Source of the DNA: Vombatus ursinus
Taxonomy: Eukaryota; Chordata; Mammalia; Diprotodontia; Vombatidae
DNA length: 64,000 bases
Direction of reading: 5' to 3'
Assembly (NCBI RefSeq): GCF_900497805.2
Contig: NW_020954608.1
Location: 12,110,589 to 12,174,588, forward strand
Below, piece by piece: positions 10,201 to 20,262 of this stretch (position 1 is the first letter of the stretch; each line of letters starts with the position of its first letter). A model generated the notes under the pieces. It did not search any database. It saw nothing but the letters and a program-made list of their open reading frames with translations, and had not been told where the DNA came from. A program made the translations under genes and the position numbers.

Positions 10201-10663
10201 CAAGACAGGTACAGAAATGACTATAATACTGGAAGAACATGTTCAGTGCCCCAAGAAAGAAGATTAAAGGCCATTGTAGTTCAGATTAGGGAGAGATGCT
10301 ATCTAGTTGAAAGACTTAAGGGACACTTCCTGAACAAGTGACATTTGGGCTGGGCCTTGAAGGATGGATAGGATTTTAACAGATGGAAATTGAGGGCATG
10401 GTAGGGGAGGGATGGAATTCCCAGCCTGGGGAACAGAATAATCAAAGGTTTGAAGGTGGGAATGTCTGGGAAATGCTCGAGAAGTAGTGAATAGTTGAGT
10501 TTGGCCAAAGTGTAGGGTTCATGCCAGAGAATAGTGGGACACAACTGATAAGGTGAGCTGGGACCAGATCATGGAAGACTTTGAATGTCAAGTTAAGTAA
10601 TTTGGCCTTGATTCATTAGGCAATGGGGATCTACTGGGGGTTTTTGATCAGGGGAGGTTCATG

Positions 10664-11060
10664 GTTCTTGGAATTTGGAACTGGAAGGTACATTAAAGAC
10701 TATTTAGTCCACAGATTCCCAACCTGGAGTACATGTACCCCAAGAGGGTATAAGAAATTAATTAATTTCTTTAAGAGGGTATGGGAAATTAATTAATCTC
10801 TATATTATATTTCTTATTGACATGTGCATAGTAAACTCTATTATTGGTTCTTTTCATATTGAATAAGAGGCTATAGGAAGGTTTATTAAAAGCCAAGGGA
10901 TACAAAGACCAAAAAAGGTTGGGAATTCCAGATATATATCATTGTAAAAGATGAGAAAATTCATCTCTTAGGTTAAAAATATTTTTAAAAGGTTAAAAAA
11001 AAGGGTGAGGAGGCTCAGCAAGGCTGAGGGATGTACTCAAGTTTTCACAGCTGAATCAGA
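10664..11060 (-). mobile_element. MIR3 SINE, split by a hAT-like element
   Basis: GGAATTTGGAACTGGAAGGTAC and TATTTAGTCC at 10667-10710, then AAAAGATGAGAAAATTC and CAAGTTTTCACAGCTGAATC after the insertion at 10712-10930. Strongly diverged. Confidence 0.5.
10712..10930. mobile_element. hAT-like MITE
   Basis: Inverted termini CAGATTCCCAACCTGG and AGGTTGGGAATTCC bracket about 200 AT-rich bases. A TTAAGAGGGTAT/CAAGAGGGTAT motif is repeated near the left end. No clean 8-bp duplication is visible. Confidence 0.6.
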
Positions 11061-11079
11061 GGTACAGAGATATCTGCAC

Positions 11080-11877
11080 ATCTATTTATATCCTCTCTTG
11101 TGTATATTTTCCATTTGTATCAGAAATACTTTGGCAGGCTTTTTCCATCATGAAGTTATGCATTAATGCCATAGCCTATCTTCAAGGTCCTTTCAGAGGG
11201 TAAAATGAGAAATTGAAGCTAAGAAGAAAACAGTTTTTGAAATGCACACTGAAAATAAAACACTTAAATAAATCCAATATCAGCATCTTGAACATCACAC
11301 CTATAGCTCCTCCAGCTGCTCTGGTGTAGACTAATCTGGGTAGCAGCAGTATCAGCATCAGCTGATAACTTTATTTGACTGGAATCTCCTGGGGTTTCAG
11401 ATAGAGTTGGTATTTAGGAGAAGTCAGAGGAGAAGGGCTTGGGAAATGGGACTGTATGTGAGGAAGGAACACCTGATCATGTGATGCCATAGGCATCCCT
11501 ACCCAATTCCAGGTTTATTTCTTAATTGCCTCATTTTCCCTTTTTCTCCTTTCAGGTTTCATTCCTGTTGACTGGTGATCACGATTTATGACAACAGACT
11601 AAAGGAGCATATTTGAAAATACATCTTTCTTATCAGTGTGAGTTTACAACCACTCTTTTATTTCATTTCCTAATCCTACACAACTAGTATGACTTCATCA
11701 AGAACAGGTCAGGCTGGACTATAACCTTATTTCCTTTTCTGACTGAGTTACTAAACTAGCGCAACAGGGGAATGCGGGATCTGCCTATATTTTAACAAAG
11801 CATTTCACTAAGTATCTCATACTATTTTTTTTTCGTGGGAAAGAGAGGAGTGATGTGGGCTAGAGAGAATGACAAAC
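11080..11877. other. Unassigned sequence with an exon-like interval
   Basis: No repeat family is recognised. A strong polypyrimidine/AG acceptor (ends at 11555) and a GTGAGT at 11638 bracket about 83 bases, but all three frames of that interval contain stops. It can only be a noncoding or terminal exon, or chance. Confidence 0.35.
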
Positions 11878-12063
11878 AAGTGTTCTTAACCTTTCTTTGT
11901 AGGTCATGGATCCTTCTGTTAGTCAGGTAAGACTACAAACTTCATGTTTTTAGATACATAAAAATAAATACATAGGGTTTCAGAGGAAACTAATTGAAAT
12001 ACAATTATCTATATATATATTTAAAAAATACAAGTTCATGCATCCCAGGTGAAGAACCCACTG
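11878..12063 (+). mobile_element. hAT-Charlie-type MITE
   Basis: Begins TGTTCTTAACCT and ends CCCAGGTGAAGAACCCACTG. The interior ACATAGGGTTTCAGAGGAAAC and TTGAAATACAATTATC is typical of an old mammalian Charlie-type MITE. A reverse-oriented relative lies at 23131-23329. Confidence 0.7.
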
Positions 12064-12612
12064 CATTAGATGAACTCAGAAAAGGCCAAATAGTAAGACA
12101 AGCAAAGTAGATGTTAATGATTCAATGTTAATTTGACAGAATGTCTCCAGTGGAATGCCTCAGGGATCTGTGCTTAGCTCTGTGCTGGTTAACACATTTT
12201 CATTGATGACTTGGATAAAGGCATAGATAGCATGATCATCAGATTTATAGATGTCGTAAAGCTAGAGGCATAGTTAACACATTGGGTGACAGAGTCAGGA
12301 TCCAAAAAGTTCTTGGTAGGTCAAAGCAAAGGCCTGAACCTAACATGGTGAAATTCAATAGAGATTAAAAATAAAGTTTAATATTTGGGTTAAAAAAATC
12401 AGCTTCATAAGTACAGGATGAGGGAGGCATGGTTAGATGGCAATTTATCTGAAAAGGATCCAGAGGACTGCCAGCTCAGTATGAGTCAGCAATTTGATGT
12501 AGAAGCCAAAAAAAAAAATCTAATAAAATCTAGGGCTGCCTTAAAAGAGATGTTGCTTTTTCGGAATAAGGAGTTGATAATCCCTCTGTATTCTTTCCTG
12601 GTCAGATCACTA

Positions 12613-12645
<33 letters not shown>

Positions 12646-13435
12646 TTGATAATGGCAGCCAGCATTTATAAAGCACCTTAAAATTTGCATAGTGCTTTAT
12701 GTATATTATTCTATCGTCACAACAACTCTGGGAGGTAGAAGCTATTATTATCCTCATTTTAGATGAGGAAACAGAGGCAAAGAGGCTGTGACTTGCCCAG
12801 TGGCAAGTTGGATTTGAACTTCGGTCTTCTTGATATGTGAGGTTGGATTTGAACTTAGGTCTTCTTAACCTCAGTTCATCAACTGGGCTAACTTGCTGCT
12901 TACAAATGGAGAATTGTGTTCAGTTCTAGGATTCACAATTTAGGAAGGACGCTGATAAGCTGTAGGACATTCAGAGGAGGGCAACAGGGATTATGAGGGC
13001 CTTGACGCCATGTCATTAGTCCATACGATAAGATGATTGGTTGAAGGATTTTTAGTTTAGTTTAGTCTAGTTTATGCAAAAGGAAATTCATGGAAGACAT
13101 GATGGTTGTGTTCAAGCATTTGAAGATTTGTCATACGTAAGAGAGATTAGACTTGATCTGCTTGGCCCCAGAAGGCAGAATGAGGAACAATGATTGGATG
13201 AGGCAAAGTGACAAATTTAGGTTTGGTGTCAGGAAAATTTCTTAAAGATTAGGGCTGTCCAAAAGTGGAATGGACTGGTTTGGGAGGTGGTGGGTTCTCC
13301 CTCCTTGGGGGCCTTCAAGTTGATGATCACTTGCAGGGTACGTTATAATGGGGACTCCTTTTTGTATGGATTGGACTGGGGGGCTGTTGGGTTCCCTTCT
13401 AATCCCAACATTCTACGTTACTGGAATACAGTAGC
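12064..13435 (+). mobile_element. CR1/L3 LINE with reverse transcriptase remnant
   Basis: The longest CR1/L3 copy in the window. A PQGSVL motif of the reverse transcriptase lies at 12158-12175. A later frame (from 12418) reads DCQLSMSQQFDVEAKKKN and ELIIPLYSFLVRSL, matching the CR1 protein's MSQQ...VAKKAN and EVILPLYSALVRPHL region. The 3' UTR follows from about 12905 to 13435 (TTCAGAGGAGGGCAAC, AGGGCTGTCCAAAAGTGGAATGG). It is broken by frameshifts and by a MIR at 12611-12903. Confidence 0.85.
12611..12903 (-). mobile_element. MIR/THER1 SINE with (ATG)n expansion
   Basis: Antisense MIR inserted in CR1. It carries an (ATG)11-like array at 12613-12645 where the 3' tail would be, then AGCATTTATAAAGCACC, ACAACAACTCTGGGAGG and TGACTTGCCCAG. 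Near the head, GTTGGATTTGAACTT is duplicated with a spacing of about 36 bp (12807 and 12843). Confidence 0.85.
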
Positions 13436-13589
13436 AGAAACTTTTTGCCTGGCTTTTATTCACCAATATCCACAATACTCAGGGTTTGGGATGTGTGTGT
13501 GTGCATGTGTATGTGTTCAGAATTCACTTAGATTTCAAACCATTGACTTTTGACCTTTCAACATTTTGAAGAAATATTTTATCTTGTAT

Positions 13590-14035
13590 CATTCAGGTAA
13601 CTAACGCTCAATAACTTCCATACTTGGATAGATCCATGAGCTCCCTGATGAAGGTATACTCTCTTTAATGATGCATAACCTGTGTTGTGGCAATTTGTGA
13701 CCCATCCAAACCTGACATGCTATCATGTCCCCCTTAATTCTCTTCTAGACTAAACATCCCCAGCATGATTCATGGACAAGAATTTGTTGTCCTATAAAGT
13801 GGCCATGTGGTCAACTTCAACCTACCGGGGGCCTTGCTTTAGATCAGGGGTAGGGAATCCGTGGCCTCAAGGCCACATGTAGCCCTCTACGTCCTCAAGT
13901 GCAGCCCTTTGACTAAATCCAAATGTCACAGAACAAATCCCCTTAGGGCCTCGAGGCTGCAGGTTCCCCACCCCTGCTTTAGATCTTTTGACAAATTGTG
14001 GACACCACTGGACCATGCTGGCTGTTATCTCTTGG
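13590..14035 (-). mobile_element. CR1/L3 LINE fragment, split by a hAT MITE
   Basis: Antisense CR1/L3: CATGCTATCATGTCCCCCTTAATTC, TTCTAGACTAAACATCCCCAG. The piece continues after the hAT insertion at 13845-13976 with GACAAATTGTGGACACCACTGG. Confidence 0.7.
13845..13976. mobile_element. 132-bp hAT MITE with 8-bp TSD
   Basis: Ends CAGGGGTAGGGAATCC and GGTTCCCCACCCCTG. Perfect CTTTAGAT duplications lie at 13837-13844 and 13977-13984. The interior has GTGGCCTCAAGGCCACATGTAG and GGGCCTCGAGGCTGCAGG, so the whole element can fold back on itself. Confidence 0.95.
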
Positions 14036-14039
14036 TCTT

Positions 14040-14470
14040 GCTATGTGACTAGCCCATGGATGCCATTTGGAAAAGCTGTGCAGGCTCTTTCTAGAATTAT
14101 AATGTATTTTTCTGTAAGCAACCTGATAAGTTGAATGTACTTTAAAGAATGAAGGGAAAACTGAGCTTTAAAATGTAGTGCAATCATGCATTTTTATATT
14201 CTGATAAAGAAAGAAGAAAGAAGGAAATAGGTCATAAAGGCTATGAGAAGAAACCCTCAGGTATAGACTCACTACAAAGAAAGGGTGGTCACTGGAGGCC
14301 ATCTTCATGAGATTTGCATATTTCAATTGTACAGTGGGAGATTCAAGTTAATTTACTGCAGTGGTTGCCTGCTTGAGGGCATGAATCCAGGAACCTAGTG
14401 AGGTTATTTAAACCATATCCATCCTTTAGATTCAGTTGCTTCAGCAGCCTGGCTAAAAGAGCATTAAATT
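14040..14470. other. Unassigned sequence
   Basis: No family or exon recognised. Confidence 0.4.
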
Positions 14471-14474
14471 AATT

Positions 14475-14611
14475 TAATTTTTTGTGAGGCAATTGGGGCT
14501 AAGTGACTTGCCCAGGGTGATGCAGCTAGTGAGTATCATGTGTCTGAGCCCAGATTTGAACTCAGGTCCTCCTGATTCCAGGACTGGTGCTCTATCCATT
14601 GCACCACCTAA
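14475..14611 (-). mobile_element. WSINE1-type SINE
   Basis: Antisense copy: GAGGCAATTGGGGCTAAGTG, CTTGCCCAGGGTGATGCAGC, ATCATGTGTCTGAGCC, CCATTGCACCACCTAA. Confidence 0.85.
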
Positions 14612-14739
14612 ACTCAACAACCTTCTCTGACTTTCTGTTGCTTAGAAATTTTGATTTTTCCTTTCTGAAAATAGTCCCTGTAAATGCTTTCTGTTGTTGT
14701 TATTGTTATTATTGTTATATTTCTAAATATATATTCTCT

Positions 14740-14900
14740 TCCTTCCACTACCCATTGAACCATCCCTTATAATAAAGAAATGAGGATTAATGAAAGAAAG
14801 TAAAAAGAAACAGTTCAGTAAATCTCATCAACATATTTACCAGATTTTACAGTACTTAGTATTCTACACCCCTGGTGCTCCACCTCTGAAAACAAAGCCA
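14740..14900 (-). mobile_element. Probable L1 3' UTR fragment
   Basis: CCATCCCTTATAATAAAGAAATG, CAGTTCAGTAAATCTCATC and GGTGCTCCACCTCTG match my memory of antisense marsupial L1 sequence. Confidence 0.55.
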
Positions 14901-14984
14901 GGTGATTTTCTGCCCAAATTTCAATCCCTATAAACTATCAGGGAATTAAAGAAAATTTTTTAAAAAAGAATGTTGACTTTTAGC

Positions 14985-15100
14985 CATAAAGAAAGATTGG
15001 CAGGTTGCTTGGTAGTCGGTGTTGGGTAAACTTTTTCTATTTCCTTGGAGCTGTGGATTTATAACCCATCAAAATGTAATAGTTGAATTGAATTGCCTCA
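14985..15100. repeat. Unclassified dispersed repeat, copy A
   Basis: About 70 bp here aligns with 16620-16690. Both hold TTGG(A/G)GCTGTGGA followed by TAACC(C/T)ATCAAAA(T/C)GT, preceded by a similar GG(T/C)AGTC...GGTGTT stretch. I do not recognise the family. Confidence 0.5.
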
Positions 15101-15257
15101 AGGGTTCTGTCCAAAATTCTCATTCTAAAGACATGGTCATTTGCTATGCATAAAGTGAACAGATCACAGCATAGCTCTAAGTGAACATGAAAAGATGCTA
15201 TGAATCATCATGTTTATTTGGGTAACCAGACTATTGATGAGCATGTATATAGCATTG

Positions 15258-15415
15258 TCGAGGCAGTGTGACGCAGGAGGAAGAGTTCTGGAGCAGCAAT
15301 CAGGGGATATGGGTTCTAGTCCTGTCTCTGACACTAACTACCTGTGTGAGCTTGGACAGCCAACATTAATCCTCTAGGCTTGAATTTCCTTGTCTGTAAG
15401 ATCAGGGGGGTTATC
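15258..15415 (+). mobile_element. MIR3-like SINE
   Basis: GGAAGAGTTCTGGAGCAGC, GGGTTCTAGTCCTGTCTCTG, CTACCTGTGTGAGCTTGG and TTCCTTGTCTGTAAGATCAG. Confidence 0.75.
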
Positions 15416-15423
15416 TATTCAAA

Positions 15424-15668
15424 GGGGCATCTAGGTGGTACAGTGGATAGAGCGCCAGGCTTGGAGTTAGGAAAGCTCATCTTCCTGAGTCCAAATCTAG
15501 CCTCACATACTTACTAGCTGGGTGACCCTGGGCAAGTCACTTAACTCTGTTTGTCTCAGTTCCTCACCTGTAAAAATGAACTGGAGAAGGAAATGGCAAA
15601 CCACTCAAGTATCTTTGCCAAGAAAACCTCAAACAGGGTCATGAAGTTATTTAGTGAAACAACTGAAC
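15424..15668 (+). mobile_element. MAR1 CORE-SINE
   Basis: Nearly complete: GGGGCATCTAGGTGGTACAG head, TGGGTGACCCTGGGCAAGTC core, and RTE-like tail GGAGAAGGAAATGGCAAACC, AGTATCTTTGCCAAGAAAACC. Confidence 0.92.
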
Positions 15669-15671
15669 AAA

Positions 15672-15965
15672 TTCATTCAGAAGGCATTTATTAAGCACCT
15701 ACCTGTGTGCCAAGAAATGATTCTTGGGGACATAAAGATAAAAATGAAAGTCCATGCTTTTAAGGACTTATTGCCATTTTTCTTTTTGGTAAGGGAAGCA
15801 ACATATATAAATGCAAACAAAACACATAAAACATAAATGCAACTTAAGTTCCAGGGGAAGCGCATTAACATCTCAGGGGTGGTGGTGGAAATCAGAGTAC
15901 AGCTCTTATAGTCACTGGCAGTTGAGTTAAATCTCAAAGGAAGATAGGGAGGTGAGGAAGGAGGG
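15672..15965 (-). mobile_element. L2 LINE 3' end
   Basis: Antisense L2: GGCATTTATTAAGCACCTACC, TGTGTGCCAAG, GGGGACATAAAG, then a diverged stretch ending CTCAAAGGAAGATAGGGAGG. Confidence 0.75.
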
Positions 15966-15967
15966 CA

Positions 15968-16229
15968 GTGAAGTGGCACAGCGGATAGAACATTGGGCCT
16001 AGAGTCTGGAAGGCCTGAGTTCAAGTCTAGCTTCAGATAGTTACTAGGTGTGTAGCACTGGACAAGTCACAACATCTATTTACATTAGTTTCTTCATCTG
16101 TAAGAAGGGGATAATAATAGCACCTACCTACCTGGGTTGTTGTGAGAATCAAATGAGACAGTGATTGTAAATGCTTAGCATTATGCCTGGCACATAAACA
16201 TACAATGCTATATAAATACTAGTTGTTAT
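15968..16229 (+). mobile_element. MIR/THER1 SINE
   Basis: Complete: AAGTGGCACAGCGGATAGAAC head, GAGTTCAAGTCTAGC, TTCTTCATCTGTAAGAAGGG, ATAGCACCTACCTACCTGGG, ending ATGCTATATAAATACTAG. Confidence 0.88.
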
Positions 16230-16237
16230 TTTGTTGT

Positions 16238-16499
16238 GTTGTTGTTGTTCATTCATTTCAGTCACGTCCGACTCTTTGTGCCTCCATTTGGGTTTTTTCT
16301 TTTGGCAAAGATAATGAAGTAGTTTGCCATTTTCTTCTCCAGCTCATTTTTATAGATGAGGAAACTGAGGCAAATAGGGTTAAGTGACTTGCTCAGGATC
16401 ACCCAGGTAGTAAGTATGTGAGGCTGGATTTGAACTCAAGAAGATGAGCCTTCCTGACTCCAGGCCTGGTGCTCCAACAACTGCATCACCTGGCTTCTC
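16238..16499 (-). mobile_element. MAR1 CORE-SINE
   Basis: Antisense, near full length: GTTCATTCATTTCAGTCACG, CGACTCTTTGTG, AAACTGAGGCAAATAGGGTTAAG, GGCTGGATTTGAACTC, and the head at its right end. Confidence 0.9.
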
Positions 16500-16584
16500 C
16501 TATTTAATTACGGCGCTTAAGAAATGGGAGATATAACATTTTCAAAGGCAAAGAGAAAGTAGGTAGAATGTCACGTACAAGGAA

Positions 16585-16740
16585 AATTTGGTAAGGCGGA
16601 GTGTACAATGAGTATGGCAGTCTGATGGTGTTAGGTGTACATTTTTGATGGTCTTGGGGCTGTGGAGTGGTAACCTATCAAAACGTCACCTCAATGGATG
16701 CTAGACTAGGTGATCTCTAAAGATCCCATTTAGCTTTAAC
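16585..16740. repeat. Unclassified dispersed repeat, copy B, with CR1/L3-like end
   Basis: See copy A at 14985. The last 50 bases (TAGACTAGGTGATCTCTAAAG, CCCATTTAGCTTTAACATTCC) look like a CR1/L3 or MIR3 3' end. Confidence 0.5.
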
Positions 16741-16825
16741 ATTCCAGGAGTAAAATCATGACACAGCTAGTTAACAGTTTATGTGAAAAAGATCTGATTA
16801 GTTTAGGGGATTATAAGCTCAAAAT

Positions 16826-17175
16826 GAGGATCATAGGATTTCAATTTGAAAGAGACTTTAGTTTCATTTAACTTATTTAGTCTAGGCCTGCACAACACAC
16901 GGCCTGCCAAAGCGGCCCATGGGTGGTATGTTGTACAAGTCTGTTTTATATCCGCTACATTTTTCATGGGCTGCCCAAAATCCTTTGGTGGGTTGCAAGT
17001 GGCGTGTGGGCTGGTAAGGGCGTGCAGGCTGAATATTGTACAGGCTTGATTTAGTCCAACCATTTCACTTTTCAGATGAGGAAACTGAGGCAAAGAAAGG
17101 TAATACACTTTGGACAGGGTCACACAGGTGATGTGTTTCAAATGGATTCAAACTCAGAACCTTCATTTCTCAATC
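16826..17175 (-). mobile_element. MIR3 SINE, split by a hAT MITE
   Basis: Antisense MIR3: ATCATAGGATTTCAATTTG, then after the insertion CCAACCATTTCACTTTTCAG, GAGGAAACTGAGGCAAAG, GGACAGGGTCACACAGG. Confidence 0.85.
16883..17048. mobile_element. 166-bp hAT MITE, second family, with 8-bp TSD
   Basis: Left end TAGGCCTGCACAACAC and right end GAATATTGTACAGGCTTG are inverted repeats, with CGGCCTGC/GTGCAGGCTG just inside. Perfect ATTTAGTC duplications lie at 16875-16882 and 17049-17056. Confidence 0.88.
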
Positions 17176-17269
17176 CAGGCCTCTTTTTCCTATTTCATTC
17201 ACAAGGTGATGTTTTGGCCAGAAGAATTAATGTAATCATATATTGCATTGATAGAGACAATAATAGAGG

Positions 17270-17755
17270 TATATTGTTGTTTGTCCTTCATTTTTAAAGA
17301 AGACCAATGACATCATGGGACGAGGTCTTGACCTTTGAGTGAATTGGATTTAATTGAGGCAGAGTTGCATAAAGTCATCAGCCTCATTTTCTCTTCCAGA
17401 GTCATTGAAGTTCAATGGTAAAACCCAGGTAAGGATGACTGGCGATGGCCCAGGATGCATTGGATCACCTTGGCATCTTTGATGTCTGACCAAGCTGTAA
17501 GTGCTCCATATTGCCTGCTTCAATCACCTTTGTGGCTGTTGGAACAAATCGTTCTTACCCACCCATTGCACTGGGGGAAGTCTTCACATGCTTAGGGTGG
17601 GCATCCCCTTTAACTAATTGATGCACTTGAGGCCTGTTGGTTACCCTCCAGCTGGTTTAGTCCATCTGTGGAGATGGTTTTACTAGGGTATGGGTGCTAT
17701 GAATACTATAGCTTCTTGGAGCTACAGGTGAAAACCAAAGATGAATGAGTGACCT
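17270..17755 (+). mobile_element. Marsupial interspersed repeat, possibly RTE-type
   Basis: A roughly 480-bp unit: GTTGTTTGTCCTTC, AGACCAATGACATCATGGG, GCAGAGTTGCATAAAGTCATC, ATCTTTGATGTCTGACCAAGC, GGAACAAATCGTTCTTACCC, GGGAAGTCTTCACATGCTTAGG. A 5' part of the same family is at 47316-47505. I recall this text as a common marsupial repeat; the RTE assignment is uncertain. Confidence 0.6.
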
Positions 17756-17759
17756 TTCC

Positions 17760-18290
17760 GGAGGCATGGTGTACAGAACGAGGAACATTACCCTGCTCTT
17801 GTTAGAGCACATTTAAATTACAGAGTTGAAGTTGGGGTGCCATACTTTATGAAGGGATTGGTAAGCTAGAGACTGTACAGAATAGGGTGGCCAAGACTGG
17901 TAAGAGGAGTCCAAATCACACTGTATATAAAGAGAATGTATAACCTGGGAAAGGCAAGATGTGATGGTTGTCATCAACTATTTCAAGGACTGTCACGTGA
18001 AAGAGGGATTAGACTTAATCTGCTTTGCCCTAGAGGACAGAGCTAAGATTAGTGGATGGAAATTCAGCTTGACATAAAGAAAACCTTAACAATTAGAGCA
18101 GAATGAAAATGGAAGGAGCTACTTTGGAAAGTTGTGAGTTCTTCATAAATGAAGGTCTTTTAAACAGAGACTGAATTGGATGATGATAAACAGGAACTTT
18201 AGATAGGGGTTTCCCACTCAGTTATGGCTTGAAATACGTCATTTATGAAGTTCCTCCTCTCCCTGAAATTCTAAGATTTTAATGTTGAGA
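17760..18290 (+). mobile_element. CR1/L3 LINE 3' region
   Basis: GTGGCCAAGACTGGTAAG, ATGATGGTTGTCATCAAC, GTGAAAGAGGGATTAGACTTAATC, TTAACAATTAGAGC, CCCTGAAATTCTAAGATTTT. Confidence 0.8.
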
Positions 18291-19065
18291 ACTACAGATG
18301 CTCATGATTCAGATGATCCAAGATACAAAGTACCTGTTTGGAAGATGACTCCACCTTTGATTATCTGTGAATGGGATGATCACCGTACAGATTCCTTGTA
18401 GCAATATTATATTCCTAGTTAAATTATTGGTATATCATTGGTGAAAACTGCACATGGTTGGGAAGTCTCACTCTATAGGGCAAGGGTACTCACATACCTA
18501 CCTTTCTATCAGGAAGTGTGCTATGCGTCATTGGAAAGGTGATGCTATTGTCTGCTCACCAACACTTGTGTTTCATTTTTTGTAACCCTGAGGAAGAATC
18601 CCTTGGGGATTGTTGGGAATAGTCCCTTGGCAACATGCAACTCCTGTAACACTCATTTAGGGGTCCTTTACACCCCTCTACTTATATTTGTCCCATACCA
18701 GCTTTTGCCTTCCCATCCAGAACATATATGTGCTACCTTCCCATCCTATCAGCGGACATTTGCTGAGGGAATTCAAACCAATTTTAATGTGCAACTAACC
18801 CTAATGAAGGAGGCAAACGGGCTGCAGAAATCATGAGTCTTGATTCTTAGAAAATTCAGAAATGGATTAACTACACAAAAAGAAGAAACTAATAAAGATT
18901 GAACTCTAAACGATTTACGACATTCTGAATTCTTTTCTCATAACAATAGACTCTAAGCTGGAAAACAACTTTTAACTACTTCATATCAAATCCGTCCAGT
19001 TTTGCTGACTCTTTTTCAATATTATCCTTTATTTACTCTAAACTACAGTCATATTTGAGATTTTC
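18291..19065. other. Unassigned sequence
   Basis: About 770 bp without a recognised repeat or exon. Confidence 0.4.
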
Positions 19066-19069
19066 TACC

Positions 19070-19225
19070 ATCTAAACACATTTTACCCCTTCTTGCCACC
19101 ATTTCTTTGCTTACAATTTTCCCTACATTTAGGTTTCCCCACCTTCTTCTGCAACTATTGACACCTTGCTTATTCTTCAATGTCTTACTCAAATACTATC
19201 TGCTCCATTAAACCTTTTCTAAGTA
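19070..19225 (+). mobile_element. L2 LINE fragment
   Basis: TTGCTTACAATTTTCCCTAC, TTCAATGTCTTACTCAAATAC and TCCATTAAACCTTTTCTAAG fit a sense L2 3' UTR. Confidence 0.55.
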
Positions 19226-19234
19226 TTATATATT

Positions 19235-19490
19235 TATATATATAATAATAATAAACAATTATGTATCCCCTTAATTTTTAGAAAGAAATTATCTCATTTG
19301 ATCCCCACAACAACCTTGTCAGGTAGGTGCTATTATTATCCCCATTTTGCAGATGAGGAAACTTAGATGAAGAGGGATTAAGTAACCGGCAGGGTCAGAC
19401 AGTTAATAAGTGTCTGAAGTAAAATTTTAACTTAGGTTGTCATAACTCCAGCTCCAGTGTTCTATCCACTACACCCACCTAGCTGTCACA
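19235..19490 (-). mobile_element. MIR/THER1 SINE
   Basis: Antisense: CATTTGATCCCCACAACAAC, GTAGGTGCTATTATTATCCC, CAGATGAGGAAACTTAG, and a head ending CACCTAGCTGTCA. Confidence 0.88.
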
Positions 19491-19995
19491 CATTGTTTCT
19501 GATAGCCCTTTTCTCCTTCTCAATAATTGCTCTCCCTACTTGCCCCAAAGACACAGAGAAATGAATATTTATGATGGATACATTCGGTGCAACTTTTTTT
19601 TTTTTCCACCAGGGAGTGGCCCAGCCCGTACTCCTAGTTCTGCTGGTCTTTCCTATATACAATAAACACCAGCCACAAACAGACTCAAGGACCCCCTCTC
19701 ATCTATCCCTCTCCCCACAACTGGCACTCGTTTGGTTAAGAGAAACTTTTATCCTTTGTACTTGCATAACTGTCCATTAACATGTGTTTATGAGAAGAAA
19801 GCTAATTAGTTTTATTTCGAAGGTGAACACATCATTGACAAGGTACAGCCTGGGGTCTCAGTTACTCAGTTATGCCAACCTGAGGTGAGGAAATTGTTCA
19901 TATTAGGAGGTCTTCAGGCCTTTTGAATTCTTTACTATACTTGCTCAATGGTTATCCCATCTTTCCTCTCATCTTTGCTTGAGTTGTCACTTACG
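19491..19995. other. Unassigned sequence
   Basis: About 500 bp with no recognised family. A T11 run lies at 19593-19604. Confidence 0.4.
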
Positions 19996-19998
19996 AGA

Positions 19999-20262
19999 GT
20001 AGGTAGCACAATGGAAAGAATATTTGTCCTGGAGTGAAAGACCTGAGTTCAAATTTAGCCTCAGACCCTTAACAACTATGTGACTTTGGACAAGTCATTT
20101 AACCAATGCCTCAGTTTCCCCATGTGTAAAATGGGGATGGTAATAATGGCACCTTTCTCCCAGGGTTTTAAGGATCAAGCAAGATAATGTTGGTAAGGTG
20201 CTTTGCAAACCTCAAAGTGCTATATAAATGCTATCATCATTGTCATCATTAGCAGCAGCAGC
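19999..20262 (+). mobile_element. MIR/THER1 SINE
   Basis: Complete: GTAGGTAGCACAATGGAAAG, GAGTTCAAATTTAGCC, CCTCAGTTTCCCCATG, TTTGCAAACCTCAAAGTGC, TATATAAATGCTATCATC. Confidence 0.9.

Larger units (their letters stand above)
9672..10660 (-). mobile_element. L2 LINE, interrupted by two SINEs
   Basis: Antisense L2 pieces at 9672-9804 (ATTGAGCATCTACTATGCAC, TTGGGCTCTG, CCTTCCAGGAGTGTGGACTC) and about 10240-10660 (CAAGTGACATTTGGGCTGGGC, CTTGAAGGATGGATAGGATTT, GGGAACAGAATAATCAAAGG, GACCAGATCATGGAAGACTTTG). SINEs at 9805-9954 and about 10007-10200 interrupt it. Confidence 0.75.
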
